From the NCBI GenBank assembly GCA_030549495.1, contig JAUIRK010000605.1:124001-188000 (forward strand): a DNA stretch of 64,000 bases, given 5' to 3'. How positions within the stretch are numbered: the first letter of the stretch is position 1; every line of letters starts with the position of its first letter. The notes beneath the pieces were generated by a model. That model saw only the letters and a program-made list of their open reading frames with translations. It was not told the origin of the DNA and ran no database searches. The stretch comes from Nectonema munidae. Lineage: Eukaryota; Nematomorpha; Nectonematoida; Nectonematidae. The position numbers were made by a program, and so were the translations under genes. Below, in pieces: positions 22,991 through 35,808 of the stretch.

Positions 22991-24053
22991 AGAAGAACTC
23001 TTCCAAGATTAAAATTTGATATTGTTGAACTTCGCCCTCGCCCGGTCCTGATTGTGAAAGGAGGAGGGTTTTGCGTGAGGAAGGGCATATCCTGGCTTGT
23101 AAAACTTTTGTCAAAACTTCACAAAGTAATGGGTGGGTTTCATCACTTTCCTACCTTAGAAAGAATACGGATATTTATCACAAAGAAATTAAACACTGTG
23201 TAGGGATAATAATAATAATGGGAGAACAGTGATACACGAAAAAAAAATCTGCTTTAGTTTATATATGAAAATTAATTCAAAAAGAAGAGCATGCGATACC
23301 AATCGATGAAAAGTAAGCGAAAAATTTTCACTTCAGGTAAAATGATTTCAAATTTTGTAAAAAAAAATTTCTATCGACTTAAGTATTTCCAAATTCTAGT
23401 GAAAATTTATTTTTTAAATTTTCTTTACTTTTCATCTTCTCAAAAAAGTAAGGGAAAGAGAATCACAGCTCCTGGAATAATTAGCCAAAAACCAACTATC
23501 AAATGCTTCTTTTTCTAATGCAAGGCATACCATAAGAGGGGAAAGAGAAGGAAAGGCGGGTAAAGACGTCAAAATTGTCTAAAGGAAAGAGTAGCAAAAA
23601 ATTGAGGAAGTACTTGATATAATTCTAGAATATATGGTGTTTATTTAATTGATCTTTTTTGACCAAGTATCGTTCGAATATCATGTAAAAGACCTTATAG
23701 CTTTTAGAAGAAAGCGGTTTCTGGTTTCTTTACAGGGTTAGAAAACATGACGAATGTGGATGGAGTATAAAGTAACAAATGTTAAAGTGTGCTACGTCAT
23801 TCAGTGGCTGCAAAAAGTCAATATAGATGCTTTCATGTAAAAAAATAAAATGTGTGCAACTAACATGTCGTGTTCGAAGACATGCTCTTTAATTTTTTGG
23901 ATTATCATTAACAAATCGATTTTTATTTGTAGAATAAAATATCTAATCCATCGCAATTAACTAGTCTTTCATGTCAATCACAGTGAACTACGATTCACTG
24001 AAGTTATGGCTATTCTCGTTGTATGCTTTATAAACAAGATTAAGACATGCATA

Positions 24054-24330
24054 CAGGCCCGTAGCCAGAAATTTTTTTAGAAGGGACTAAAAGCAAAAAC
24101 ATATTAGCAACAGGGTTCCAAAATCTCGATGTTAATTTTCTTTCATCCGTCATCTGTAGAAAAGAACGTGGGAAGGTGTTAACATTTGTGTAAATTTACA
24201 AAATTAGTGTTATTTTATGTAAAACTTTTTTAATTCTTTTAGAAATATTATTAATTTGAAAATTTTAGGGTGAGAGGGGGGGGGGGGTAGAGCCTCCTTT
24301 TGCCCCTTCTTGCTTATGTAGATTATCAAT
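24054..24330. mobile_element. Partial hAT-like non-coding element
   Basis: Starts CAGGCCCGTAGCCAG, a typical hAT terminus, and contains a long G run (about 24279-24290) as in the MITEs at 1883 and 35249. No matching right end or target duplication was found. Confidence 0.4.
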
Positions 24331-24535
24331 TTTTGACACATCTTAAGGAATCGTTTGATCATGAAATAAGAAACATGAACCTGAAATTCACAGTTCGTTG
24401 TAAACAACTGTTTACACAGTTTTTCATTGTGTTCGCCAGACAATGGGAGGGGGTTATAGCGAAGGTTTCGCAATAACCAACTTCGTTGAAAGGTTTAAAA
24501 AATATTTACATAAAATTACAATTATTGTCTTGTTG

Positions 24536-24625
24536 CACCTATCTAAGCACATCTCACTTTTTTTCTACATGCTCGATGAAAGAAATACTAAAAACATTGT
24601 GAGAATAGGATATTTTGCATTTTCG
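24536..24625 (+). repeat. Dispersed repeat, copy 1 of 3
   Basis: Shares AGCACATCTCACTTT, CTACATGCTCGATGAA and ATAGGATAT words in the same order with 34866-34950 and 56366-56450. Probably the inside of a hAT-like element, since copy 2 runs into a hAT-type terminus at 35051. Confidence 0.6.
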
Positions 24626-25223
24626 CACCATGTCCTCCAGCTTTTTCCTAACTTTAGCGGCTCCTAAACAATTTTCTTACAAACTCCTTATTTGCACATT
24701 GTTCCCATAAGCAGTGCTTTCTAACCAATTTTTGCACCAAACTAATAAAGTGCTCCGATCAAAATGGCGATACTTATCATAAATTTTATGGTGTTCTAGT
24801 TTTTAAATGTATGTATATATTTTAGGCTTTTGATTTTAACATAATACCAAAATATATATACATCAACATGAAATAATTGTGAAGTTTTCTAAATTTCAGC
24901 TTAATACCCTATAGTTAAATCCCTATAGGTTAGTCCTAGACACATATGTTAAGAAACTGGAATGTAGAAAAAATCATATTTGCTTAAAAAATCTACGAAA
25001 TATTTCAAACAAAGGAAAATAAAGTAGCGTTTTTCACTCAATATTAAATCTATCAATATGATTTCATATCAGACAAAATTTATTTAAAGCTTAAAATAAA
25101 AATTATACTTTGAAATTAAAAAATCGACGATACACAATTTAAAATGTAAAAAAACATTTTTAAAAAAGCAGCTTCAAATTTCTTTATTCTTTATGTAAAA
25201 AGAGTAGAAAACTACTTTTATTA

Positions 25224-25320
25224 AGTAAAGGTACCGTGGGGTGTTTTTATCGAGAAGGCACAAATACGCCGCATGTATCGAACTATGAAAAAAGGAGGCT
25301 TGATGCGGATTATGGTTAAA
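25224..25320 (-). repeat. Partial SINE, second copy
   Basis: Same tail and body as the SINE at 9772 (TAAAGGTACCGTGGG, GAGAAGGCAC, CCGCATGT). The B-box region is not preserved. Confidence 0.5.
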
Positions 25321-25506
25321 TTTATCGCAATAAATTCACAGACAAATAATTTATATGTTAGGAAACTAAAATTTTAGGTATGGCATAGGTAATAAAAATC
25401 AAGGTCATAGATTCGGGGCGAAAATACTAGATTCCAAATCCAAGAACTTACTTAAGATCGGACGCGTCTCCAAACACTTAAAAAAATCCGATTCCGACTG
25501 CAAATA

Positions 25507-26541
25507 CAGTGCACCCCCGATTAGCCGCCATCTTTGGGACATGTCATTAACTGGTGGTATATCGGGGGGTGTCATAATGTAGCCGCCTTAACCATCTTAG
25601 GTGGTATCATAACGGATATAATGAATTAGAGAAAATAAATACAATGTACTGCAAATTTTTATTACTTGGAGAAATAATCCAATGTTTTTTTGTTTAAACT
25701 TGAAAATTGCAACCTGTTTGAAACGTTTTTCCAGCTGTTTGAAAATCATCAAATCATTTTCAGTCATGCAATCTTCTGATTCAATAAAATCCCGAAAAAC
25801 ACCAAGGGCAGCTTTGACGTATTTCACTAGAGGTTTTGGTTTTAGTGCAGGCTCTTACTTGTCGTCACTTTCCTCCAATGGTGCTGATTCGACACAGCCA
25901 ATAATCTCTTGGTTTGTCATCTCGGCGAATGTCTTCTGCGAATTGTCTATGGAGACTAGTTCATCTGTGGACATCGTAAGAGTAGGGTCAATGTCCAGTT
26001 CTCTCATAGTTCTTCGAATAATTTCTGCTAGTGGGTTGTCATCATCCACCATCATCATCAGGACTCAGGAGATACGGTGTAACTCACTGATTTCGTAATT
26101 TGCCATTGTGATTTCACGTAGCGAATAGCGTCGGAAACAGTGGTTTTGAGTCCCGTCTGAATCCAACTGCTCGATAATTTGGTTGAGCTAGTGTCGGCGA
26201 AAATATGATTTAAGTTTTGTATAATACCTGCGTCTAATGGTTGAACGTGATGAATACAGGGGTGTCAGCTAAACATACTCGCAAGGCATGACGCCACTGG
26301 CATTGCTAGGCCAGGAAGTGTACTCATTCAGGCGGTACATTTTGCCAGCGAGACATGGCGTAAGACCGGGGGTAATTTTATGGAAAATAGCATATCCCTT
26401 CCGCCAATGGCTATGGCTGATGGCGAACAGTGGGGCGATATATCGGGGGAATCATAATGGTGGGAAATTGGGTCTACATAATCTTATGGCGGTAGACGGG
26501 TTGGCAGTAAAACGGGGTGGCGGAAATGCGAGGGAGTACCG
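25507..26541 (-). mobile_element. Tigger/pogo-type transposon, internally deleted (1.0 kb)
   Basis: The left terminus CAGTGCACCCCCGATTAGCC and the right terminus (reverse complement CGGTACTCCCTCGCATTTCC) match each other imperfectly and resemble Tigger ends. TA flanks both sides (25505-25506, 26542-26543). Just inside each end TATATCGGGGG and CATAATG recur. Only the C-terminal part of a transposase remains, so the copy is deleted and non-autonomous. Confidence 0.85.
25597..26230 (-). pseudogene. Tigger/pogo transposase, C-terminal part
   Basis: A minus-strand frame opens with QPLDAGIIQNLNHIFADTSS, the QPLD motif that follows the second catalytic residue in pogo/Tigger (CENP-B-like) DDE transposases. 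It continues through WIQTGLKTTVSDAIRYVKSQ to a stop near 26050. A second frame (26058 downward, DNPLAEIIRRTMRELDIDP) runs to an in-frame TAA near 25853 and goes on in the same frame as KYVKAALGVFRDFIESEDC. The N-terminal HTH domains and the first catalytic residues are absent. Breaks visible: one frameshift and at least one stop. Confidence 0.85.
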
Positions 26542-26559
26542 TACATAAAAATCTAATAT

Positions 26560-28140
26560 TTAAATGCTTTCGGCTTCGACGAAAAAACCGACACTTCCTA
26601 TGTTAAAAAAAATTAAACTTTCTTTTAAGATACTTAAAAAATCGAACCTCCAAATTTTACTAAGTACCGACCCGACACTTATCCCTTTAAATCTCGGACT
26701 CCACCGACCCTGTCTTTGCAAACATGATAAAAAAGATTCATCAAATTAATTTTTGAAATAATTAATGTTGTGGTTGGTGATGGTAATGAGGAAGAAATTA
26801 AAAAAAAACCTGAAAATGTAGCGAGAAACGCGGTGATAAAGAAATTCCTATCTTTCAAGGCATCTTCTTCAAACGAGGAAGGAACTATTTTGATGCATTC
26901 AACACTATCAAAAGAGCGCTTAAAATGCAGAATTTTAACAAGTTATCTTCGTAATCGTATGAAGAATGAATTGAAGATAGCATAATCTCCTTCGACTCTT
27001 ATAAGTCATCAAACGACGAATAGAAAAAGCATCCTTATTCATCGAATAGTTTTTGCCAAATAAACATCATTGCTTCATTGATAAACATCAAAAATGAATA
27101 TATAAATTTAAAGCTTGCATCAATAAATACCAACTTATTATTATGGCCAATATTCCAAAAAGAAAACAATATACCACAATCTTTCAAAGTATACAATAAC
27201 ATAAAACTTAACAGTACACATCTCTTGAGAAAGAGTAGAACAATTCAATGTGAAAAAATTTAATGATTCCATCGCCTTGGATAGTTTCAGTCTCATTTAT
27301 GTTAATATTAATTTATATGTGCAACAAACAACCTATATTATATACATTTCATAGGACATATGTTTGCAGCTCTTCACAAACACTAAAATATATCACTAAA
27401 GAGAAAAGACTAATAACTTTTGAGAATGCTGATGTTGTGGTTATGTTATTTTGCGGTTTTATATTTTATAGAATTTAGATGGACAGTTATTTAAAATAAA
27501 ATAATAATGGATACCTTGTTAAATATTAAGATATCATTTAATCAGGAAAACTTTTGATTTTTAAATATTTTGAATAAATTTAAGTGAAAAAATATTTATT
27601 AACGATAAAAACAGGCAGAACATACTATTCATGTACATTTTTTTAAAGCATATAATTCGGAAATGTGAATTTTCTTAATAAATTTTTAGGAACAAAAATG
27701 CAAAAGTATTAAACAACTGTGCGTAATATTGAATGTGCACCAACTCCACCATGAATAATGATGAACCTGAAAAAAACTGAATTGAACGTTCTTACTTTAA
27801 AAATTACTTGCTTCAAAATTTTGCTTCAGCATATTTGTTAGCTAAGACATTATAGTTATTTTCTTTCAAACACACTATATTTTATATAGTTCAAAGGCTA
27901 AGCCAAGCTATCTCCACTTTGCCAACAAGTTCACGATTGAACCAAGGTTTGACCAATCGTTATCCTATTTGTCTCTATTACTTCTTTTTGTAGCTAAATA
28001 AATTCTGTTCTTAATTGTGGTGTGTTAACTCCGCTAAAAACAAGTTTGATGATTACGAAATCTAAAAATTTTAATTTGGCATATAAAAAAAGCTTGGCAA
28101 CGATAAGGCCCTAGGCTCACAATATTTATACACTTGGTTG
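26560..28140. other. AT-rich stretch with no clear gene
   Basis: A few frames of 60-70 codons (26770-26985, 27263-27478) lack splice or domain support. Short CCGAC-rich words at 26570-26715 resemble the CCGACTCC-type sequence near 58650. Confidence 0.35.
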
Positions 28141-28150
28141 GCAAATTTGT

Positions 28151-28430
28151 CTAAACACAATAACACTTTTTAAGTATAAACACAACTTTTAATGAAGATA
28201 AGAAGGTAAATACAAATTGTTGGATGAAATGACAAGAAATTGGGGTTGTTTCATCTTGAAAAAGGTGGAACGCGTAGAGATGAATGTCGCCATTTTCGCA
28301 AGCGCAGAATACAAAAATAGTGGGATGCGGATTTTCCACTTCCCTCACAGTCCTTGCACAAGAGGAGAGCGCAGTGATGCAGGATTTGGTGCGTGTGCGT
28401 GTTGTGGATAGAACTTTAATCGTGGCATTT
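28151..28430 (-). CDS. Candidate host exon, possible PTB-like fold
   Basis: A minus-strand frame opens directly after a good acceptor (TTTGCTTTGTTTATAG, AG at 28431-28432) and runs about 92 codons to a stop at 28151. The GC-richer, codon-like part is 28229-28430. The stretch HPTIFVFCACENGD followed by IHLYAFHLFQ and a helix-like CHFIQQF has the strand-strand-helix rhythm of the C-terminal half of a phosphotyrosine-binding (PTB) domain. This is a shape judgement from memory, not a match that I can prove. No strong donor is visible; GTATTT near 28229 is the best. A 64-codon plus-strand frame (28217-28411) overlaps and is the competing reading. Confidence 0.3.
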
Positions 28431-28434
28431 CTAT

Positions 28435-30070
28435 AAACAAAGCAAAGGGAATACTACAGAGAAAGCATGGTGATATATGCCTTGGAATGAGGAAAAGGGA
28501 AAATGTTGGTGTTGGGAAGCACATGAAACTTAACGTCTTTTAAATCCATTAAGAACGAAGTAGACAAAATTTCATTAATTTATGATAAAGCTGAACGATT
28601 TAGAAAAACAGACAATTAGTCGTCATTTATTAGTATAAGATTAAGACATCACTCAAGAGATCCATCAAAAGTCATCATTGTGACCAGGTGGACGATTATA
28701 AAGGCTCATAAAAGCTCATTTAATCGGGAAGAAATGAAACAGGCCGTTATGGACAAGTGGTCGTAAAAGAAGGCTTTAGGTTAGTGAACACTTTTATTGA
28801 GTCCCTTTGCTGATTCAGATATTGTCAACGGTATAATAATAAATGTTAACTTTTGTTTTGAATATCCGCTCAAATTACACGTCATCAATTCAGCATTTGT
28901 GTGCAACAGCCACATGGATTTAAAGTAAAAATTGATATAAAGACTTAATTATGATATTATATGAATTTATAAGTAGCAGATGTGTCGATGCTCCTAAATT
29001 TTCAAATAAAATGTCTGGCAAACTCATTTGATCCATCTCTCATTTTAAAGCACGCAATTTACACATAAAAATAAAGCACATTAAATCAAAATGAAGACGC
29101 GTTTCGCTGACTACTATCTACCGTGTAAAAAATCATATAGTTTGTTCCTTCCTCTAGTTCACATTATGAAAGTTATGGTTTCCAGAAATTTTCTGCGCAA
29201 AAGTAGCATAAGATCTATCAAAAAATGACAAAAACTTACTTATTGTAAAACTAACAGCCTAAGTCATAGCGCTTACTTAAAAATAAATAAATGAATGCAC
29301 ATCTAATCAAGAAAATATAAATGGGGTTGAAAACTAAAAAATTTTAATCAAATAGTTTCGGATTAAAAAATATCTAAATCTTATCATCTTTAGAGTGTAA
29401 TCGAAAAATTGAAACTCTAGTAGCGCAAAATTTCAAGAATTAGTAAATTTTGCGAAAAAGAAGAAGATTTGGCAACTCCGGCTTCATGGCTTTCATCAAA
29501 ATGGTTGTCACCTAAAGATAACATATTTTGGGCTTTGATAAAAGTCTTCATCAGTTCAATGAGTTGATTAGTATTCAGAGAAATTACTTGGGTTCATAAA
29601 ATCATCCAATTAGACATTACGATACCTGGCAGATAAGAATCAAAGGATATTTGCCTATTTTATCATGTTTCGAGAAAAAACCCTCTATATAAAATTACAA
29701 TATCACACCTTTTTTTCATCAAAGTTCCTCATTGTTTGAAGGTATTAAAAAAGCCAAGAAAATAAATGAAAAACAACAACAAAAGTTTTACTGTAAACAG
29801 AGAAAAACAACGACAAAAAGTGAAAAAATAGTAAAAAGCACTAACAACAATAATTTAAGAATACTTGGGAGAGATTCTTAAAAGCTCTACTGCTCCTTCA
29901 ATGCTTCCAGTTATTAGATATTGAACTGAATACAAAAATTCCATTGATGTAACAGCATGTGAATGAAAACAAAATATTATTATCTTGTACTTTTAATAAA
30001 CATTATAGGCAATCATCTTTTAATCTACAAATCTTTGTCAAGAATAGTGATAAAAAAGTTTTGAATTCAA
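28435..30070. other. AT-rich stretch, no gene seen
   Basis: No frame, repeat or RNA gene that I can support. Confidence 0.4.
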
Positions 30071-30076
30071 CTGCAT

Positions 30077-30182
30077 CCTTTAACGATGAGAATAATAAAA
30101 TATTTGTATTGAAAAGCACTGATAGACGCAGACGATTTCAATTTTATAAAGTCGACATTAGACGACTGTAGTCGAAAACCAG
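30077..30182 (+). mobile_element. TTAA-type MITE, group A, internally deleted
   Basis: CCTTTAACGATGAGAATAAT at the left resembles the group A end. Then TTTGTATTGAAAAGC, ACGCAGACGATTTCAA and AGTCGACATTAGACGACT follow in the same order as in 20699-20827. The right flank is TTAA. Older than the other copies. Confidence 0.65.
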
Positions 30183-30189
30183 TTAAAAT

Positions 30190-33100
30190 AGTGTATTCTA
30201 AAATATATTAGCATCAAATCAGCCAACACCTTTGTTAATTTCAATATTTATGTAATAGTATGTAAAAGTGGCGTTTCAAACGGGAGGAATAAGAAAAGGA
30301 GGACATCTGACCATGGCACAAAAATTTATTTGTATCAATATATCATTAATACAAATGTAATACACAATGAATTAATTGCTGCAGTTTATTTTCTAATTTT
30401 GTATACCTATATGACTGTAATATTTAGTTTGGGGAAAGAGAGGTCAAATACCTGATTTATTCGAACATTTTGGTCTCAAGATAATCAATTTAGTTTACTT
30501 AAATTACTAAGTTATTCTGAAAATCACTTTTAAAAATAACATTATTGCTCAGATTCTTAAATACAAAAAATTTCACACAGTCTGTTGCTCTGTTAAAAGT
30601 TCCGGGCTTTTTTTCCAAAAAGATTAATTAGTATTATTAATAATAGCTTCTATTATTATTATTATCATTCAGTTGCCTATTTTATTTGAAACCATATCAA
30701 AACAATTCGTTGTAAGGTCGCAATAAATATAATGAACCGCTTGTGATATGTAATGGAGAGAAGGTGTTGATGAATAAAGTGTATTTTATCAAGTGGCATA
30801 CATTAGAGCAATGGTAGAGCAATGATTGGTAGAGGGGCGCCAATCTTGTTGATTAATCGGATGCCATCCCGCTGATGTCAGTTAGGGCTTTCGGTCAAGA
30901 AATGCACCACGATCCAATAAACCACACATTTGTGTTTGAGGCAAGTCTTACCCAGTGGATTTGGAAACAAATGACGTTAAACGAAGTTTTTTTTATTACA
31001 CATATTAGCTTTTTATTGATTTAAATTATTTTTTTCTTTAAAAAATTTGCAACCATGTACTATATAAAATATTTTTATAGTAATCAATATCTATATTGTA
31101 ATTTTAATTATTTCTTAAGAAATGGAAAAAAACATTCTCTCACCTGACGATTAGACCAATGATCCTTTTTTAAAAGATTACAAAAAAAAATTAACTTAAT
31201 TAAAACATAAATGTTTTGAATAAGTAAATTCGTAAAAACAAAGAAGAGCTTTATTGTAATCTCCTAAAATTTTAATTTATTGCAAGTAATACCGGAGCCA
31301 ACAAAATTAAAAAGTTTCAGTTTTTGAAAACATATTTAAAAAATGACATTATCTAACCTTAACCTTATGCCTAAAAAATCTCTTATTCTTTTAGCAAATA
31401 TATTTTAAATAACCTAAACCATAAGTCAAAATCTTATTCTTAACAGGGTTAGAAGAGAAAATATACTGTGATCATTTTTTTAACAACCTAATACTTCGTT
31501 AAAAACTATAAGAAAAAAGAGAATAGAGAAATATTTAAAAGTATTTTAAAGGAAAATTTTGAGTGGAAGTGGGATTTTCAAATTTCCTCGATTTTGTAAA
31601 AAAAAAGATATATATAGTAGTCGGGCAGGTTATCTCCCGGGTCGTATTGCCAGACCACCAATTTTTAAAAATTTTAAGGATATGGATTAGAGGGTTATTG
31701 ATTTTTGCAAGTCTTATAGTAATCAATATATTTTATAATACAAGTATGATATGATAAAATAAAAATTGTGTTTATTTTACGAATTATGATTGATCTCAAT
31801 AAGTGTAAATAAATACTAAATAGCTCTTAATTTTGTAAGAGGCAATCCCAACTTATACATTTGTATGCTTTATTTTTTTATTTTCATATTATTATCTTTT
31901 ATATGTCTACCAATAAAATGTACTTTGTATGCGATGCTTTTTATAGGTATTTTGTTGGTTTATGTTAATGTTATGGATTTTATAATTAAACCTAAAAAAC
32001 GGTTGACATATTATATTTTATTATATGAGTGTACCGCAACGATTCCAACGTTCAACAAAGATGGCGCAATGCAAAAAATGTTGGGAAAAATGAGAAGAAA
32101 TTAAGCAATTTTATATAAAACAAACTCAGGTGTGCACACCGACAACAGTAACTTCAAGTGTGTACAAGTAGATAATGGGTTAAGAATGTCTATTTTCACC
32201 GTGCGTGGTACCTTCCTCTTGCCAAACCATTATATTATTTTTATCATGGGCTCAGGGACGATTCAGCCTCAAGACAATTCGGCTTCAAGACAATACTAAT
32301 ATCAATATACTCAGAGATCGAATTGAACTGCTTTGAATGTAGTGAATTTTCAAGATGTATTCCTTCTGATGAGTGTTTTTGAAACTTGTTCAAGGATATA
32401 TTTTTAATGTTATTTCATCTATAATTTAAATTTGAGCAGGACTATCTTTCATCCGAAGTAAATTTGATAAATTTCGCAAAAATTTACCACATGGATCTTT
32501 ATTCGATAAAAGTTAGGATTAATTAAAGGAAACGTTAAACTAGGTCTTGATTTAAAACGTTCTAGCCAACCTTCGGTATTTTCATACATATGTTCTCATT
32601 TGAATTTTTGATGAAAAGTTTTACTCTGTTCTCGGATTATTTCTCCAAACACTTTCAAGACACCTAAAACACTTTACCAGATTTTGGCATTAAGTTTTAG
32701 AATTAGTGATAATCAACTAATTAGCTTTCAATATGGGATTGTTTGTGCAATAATTAAATATTTCTAACATTTATAATCCTTCAATTAGAAATTTTTTATT
32801 TTAAATACAGCCCAAAACCTGAATTCAAAATTTTAAATTTAAAGATCAAAATATTCCATGTAAGGAATGGGATTCTGACGTATTCGCAGTGTTACATTTC
32901 TTGAGTAGGAGAAATATATTTTTATTAAAAGTTTTTACCTTCAACACATCTCAAAATATTTGGATTGGGAAAATTGTTTTGACCGAAGTTCATTCTCCTC
33001 CATAGACTTTCCAAGACTATTCAAGGAGTGAAATTTCATTTTAATTTTAACAGATTTTAGAAGCACCTTTGTTTTATCAAAACTATTTACTTGTTTGATG

Positions 33101-33800
33101 AATCTTTTTAATATTTAATGGATCAAAAGTTTAAAAATTAACTTTCAACGAGAAATAGATTCATTGATGAAGATGACCCATTAAATTGATGTATAAAATA
33201 AACATGATTATAGTAAACAATATATTGGGCACTAAAATTTTAAAATATGCAAATTTTTGCCGCAAGTCAATCCAAATTTTTTCTAATCGAATTTCTACAT
33301 CTTCTCAACACATTGCTAAAATTAAGATCGAAATTTAAGAATATCGCTTACTTTTTTAGTAGTCAAATTGTCTTATACACATTATAAATAATACATAATA
33401 ATATATTTGCATTATGATATTATATTAACACCCTAAAAGTTGACAGCAAAATTATTGTTTTTTACAATCTGGGCAATTCGATTATCCGAATAGTTTTTTT
33501 AAAGTTAAGTTCAGATTAAAAAGAGTTGGTAGTATTTAACGTTGTATTAAAAAAAGTTGCCTAATTTTTCAACTCTATCAAAATGTCATTCACTAGAATT
33601 AGTGAACTATAATTGAAATACTTTTAAAGAACTTTGACTGAGATAGAACTGAAAAAGCTGTTTAAAATTCTCGCCTTTCTTATCAAATCTCATATTTTAC
33701 CAATTTAGTAGTCAGAGCTGCTTTGATCTAGGAAAAGAGACAAATTATAAATTTAAAGTGGGACAAATATTCATAAATTTTAAGCGTATTTAAAACAAAA
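30190..33800. other. AT-rich stretch, no gene seen
   Basis: Chance frames only. A short motif TATCTCCCGG...TATTGCCAGACCA (31630-31662) recurs in altered form at 49507-49533 and may be the end of an unidentified transposon. Confidence 0.4.
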
Positions 33801-33815
33801 AAACAGATAGCTCAC

Positions 33816-33897
33816 CTTTGTTTGTGTTTACATCAGCATTGATGCAATGTGGAACACAGGCTAATTTAATTTTCTTCACTTCCTTCAAGCTTGCGGC
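33816..33897 (-). CDS. Candidate internal host exon (82 nt)
   Basis: Best splice-bounded segment in the window. The acceptor has a pyrimidine tract (TTCATTTTTCTTCTTAAG) and the donor is near-consensus (CAAAG then GTGAGC). The 82 nt between are open in one frame only, the other two being closed. The frame encodes AASLKEVKKIKLACVPHCIN and then ADVNTNK, entering in phase 0 and leaving in phase 1. I recognise no domain in 27 residues. It lies on the same strand as the islands at 28.2, 19.6, 40.2 and 6.0 kb, so it could belong to one long gene with them, but phases are not all compatible without further exons. Confidence 0.45.
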
Positions 33898-34865
33898 CTT
33901 AAGAAGAAAAATGAACATAGGATTAAAACAAGAAAACTCTGCACATCATCTCTTCCCCAAACATATTGAGCTAGACCACGTGACAACCAACACACAACGC
34001 GCGTATATTTAGTCAGCAAAAACTTTGAAAAAGGCGGAATAAATCCTTAAAAAGGTAAAAACTTTATTTCAAAACTACACAACAAAGGTAAGTAATTTTT
34101 TAAGTTTTAATCTTCCCGCCCTTTTCTCTATTGTGGCAATGCTTGCATAATTTATATACTTTGAAAACAAAAGTGAATATCCGCCGACAATCGCCTTTTT
34201 CAAGCGTAATGCGGAGAGGGAATGGAGTGAAGTAGAGAGATTAGTGTCGTAGGTTTTCAACGATAAACTCTTCACTCTTCCTCTGTTTACTTTATGCACA
34301 TATTTAATAAATCACATTCAGCACCAAATCTATATTTATATACATTGAAGATGATCTTTCTATTCAAACGGGAGTAGTAATAAGGAACAAACTTAAAACA
34401 CGATACATTTTTGTAACACCAGTAAATAAAATTTTTCACGTTTTTTTGCATTCCATACATTCTTTGAATTCATGATTTGGATGTTTTTGAAATCAATGTA
34501 TGGAAAAAGAGGAGAAAAGGAACTTGCCTTCATCATACTGCTGTGCTACTTGGTTCATGAATCGCATTTATTTTTAACATTATTGCGCACTTATGCAGCA
34601 TTCGAACAAGAACTCTCTTTTCTTGTTTACCATTTTGTTTTAAACTTTATTTCTTTTAAAATTTTCGAGAAAGGTATTTTCTTAACTAGTAAAGTTTTTC
34701 CATTCTTAAAATTGGCCAACATTCTCATCCTCTAGCATGCGCATCCTGACTATTAATTTCAACATTCGATACTCAGACCCTTGGGCAGAGAAGGGATAAA
34801 AGGAAAATCAATAATAATTAATAACTAATAAAATTTAGGAACTATTTTAGCAATTTACTACACTA

Positions 34866-35051
34866 ATCTTAGCACATCTCACTTTCTTCTACAATGATCG
34901 ATGAAGAAAATAATGAAACCGTTAAAACAGGATATATAGATTTTGGAACATACACAAAAAATATCAACTGTTTTTTCGTTATTTTTTTTAATGTTTTTTT
35001 GCAAATAAAAAAACTTTTGGCACGCAGCATAAAAAAGGTTCGCCATCACTG
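34866..35051 (+). mobile_element. hAT-like repeat, copy 2 of 3, with right terminus
   Basis: Begins with the shared block AGCACATCTCACTTTCTTCT. It ends at 35051 in a terminus that reads, reverse-complemented, CAGTGATGGCGAACCTTTTT, a widespread hAT end. The left end was not found. Confidence 0.55.
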
Positions 35052-35248
35052 GCCTAGAGTATTAGTCACATTGCACAAAGAACATTTATTCATATAATGT
35101 TACGAATCTGAAACACAACTCTTCTTTCACAAAATGAAGCTAATTCTGATTTATTTATGTTTAAAATATCTATTAAAAAAATAATTTAACTGATATGTTT
35201 TTCCTCAAATTGCCAAGTATTGCAAATAATTTGATTTTTACACATATA

Positions 35249-35530
35249 CAGGGATGGACCGAGAGGGGGGATAGGGGGATGCATACCCCCCCCCCCACCA
35301 GCAATCTATTCAAGAAAAAAGGTTGGAATCCACCCTAAAATAGAAATCAAAATTGATGAAGTCATTGATCGATTTTCAAAGCAAAAAGAAAAGACTTTGT
35401 AATATAATTTTAATCATTTATTTTACATACGTTTTCAAATTTCTTCCCTAATAAAATGTGTAAAATATTTTGATAATATTAGTATACCCCCCCCCCCCCC
35501 CCCCACAAAAGATTTCTGGATCCCCCACTG
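35249..35530. mobile_element. hAT-type MITE with perfect 8-bp target duplication
   Basis: CACATATA flanks both ends (35241-35248 and 35531-35538). The right terminus (reverse complement CAGTGGGGGATCCAGAAAT) matches the MITE at 1883. The left, CAGGGATGGACCGAGAGG, is diverged. Long C runs near both ends (about 35285-35298 and 35487-35505). Non-coding, 282 bp. Confidence 0.9.
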
Positions 35531-35808
35531 CACATATATGCCATTTTCAAGTATATTGGATTTAATGGTGATATTTATTTTCTATGGTGAAAACTCAGAA
35601 TTAATAAAGTTAAAGCTATACCCAACCATAATGATTAAAACATAACACCCTGGTTAAGGTGCGTCTGTTGCACCATATTTTTGAAGAAAAAACTCTAGAT
35701 AAAGCTGTTTTTGGTAATGCAAAAACACATTAAAAATATGAATTTAAAGTTTCATCCAATTTTAGATTGTTTTAGGTGTTGTGCAAACTAAGTATATCTA
35801 TATACAAG

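Noticed and set aside
24210-24473. 87-codon minus-strand frame
   Set aside because: Overlaps the G-tract of a hAT-like element; the poly-proline comes from the homopolymer run.
26770-26985. 71-codon plus-strand frame starting VGDGNEEEIKKK
   Set aside because: More codon-like than most, but no acceptor, donor or recognised domain; left unannotated.
30780-30960. GC-richer patch with tRNA-like words
   Set aside because: No B box or foldable cloverleaf could be made; not called a tRNA or SINE.
31865-32104. 79-codon plus-strand frame with two hydrophobic stretches
   Set aside because: Composition is what AT-rich DNA gives by chance (F, I, L, Y runs); no splice, start context or homology support.
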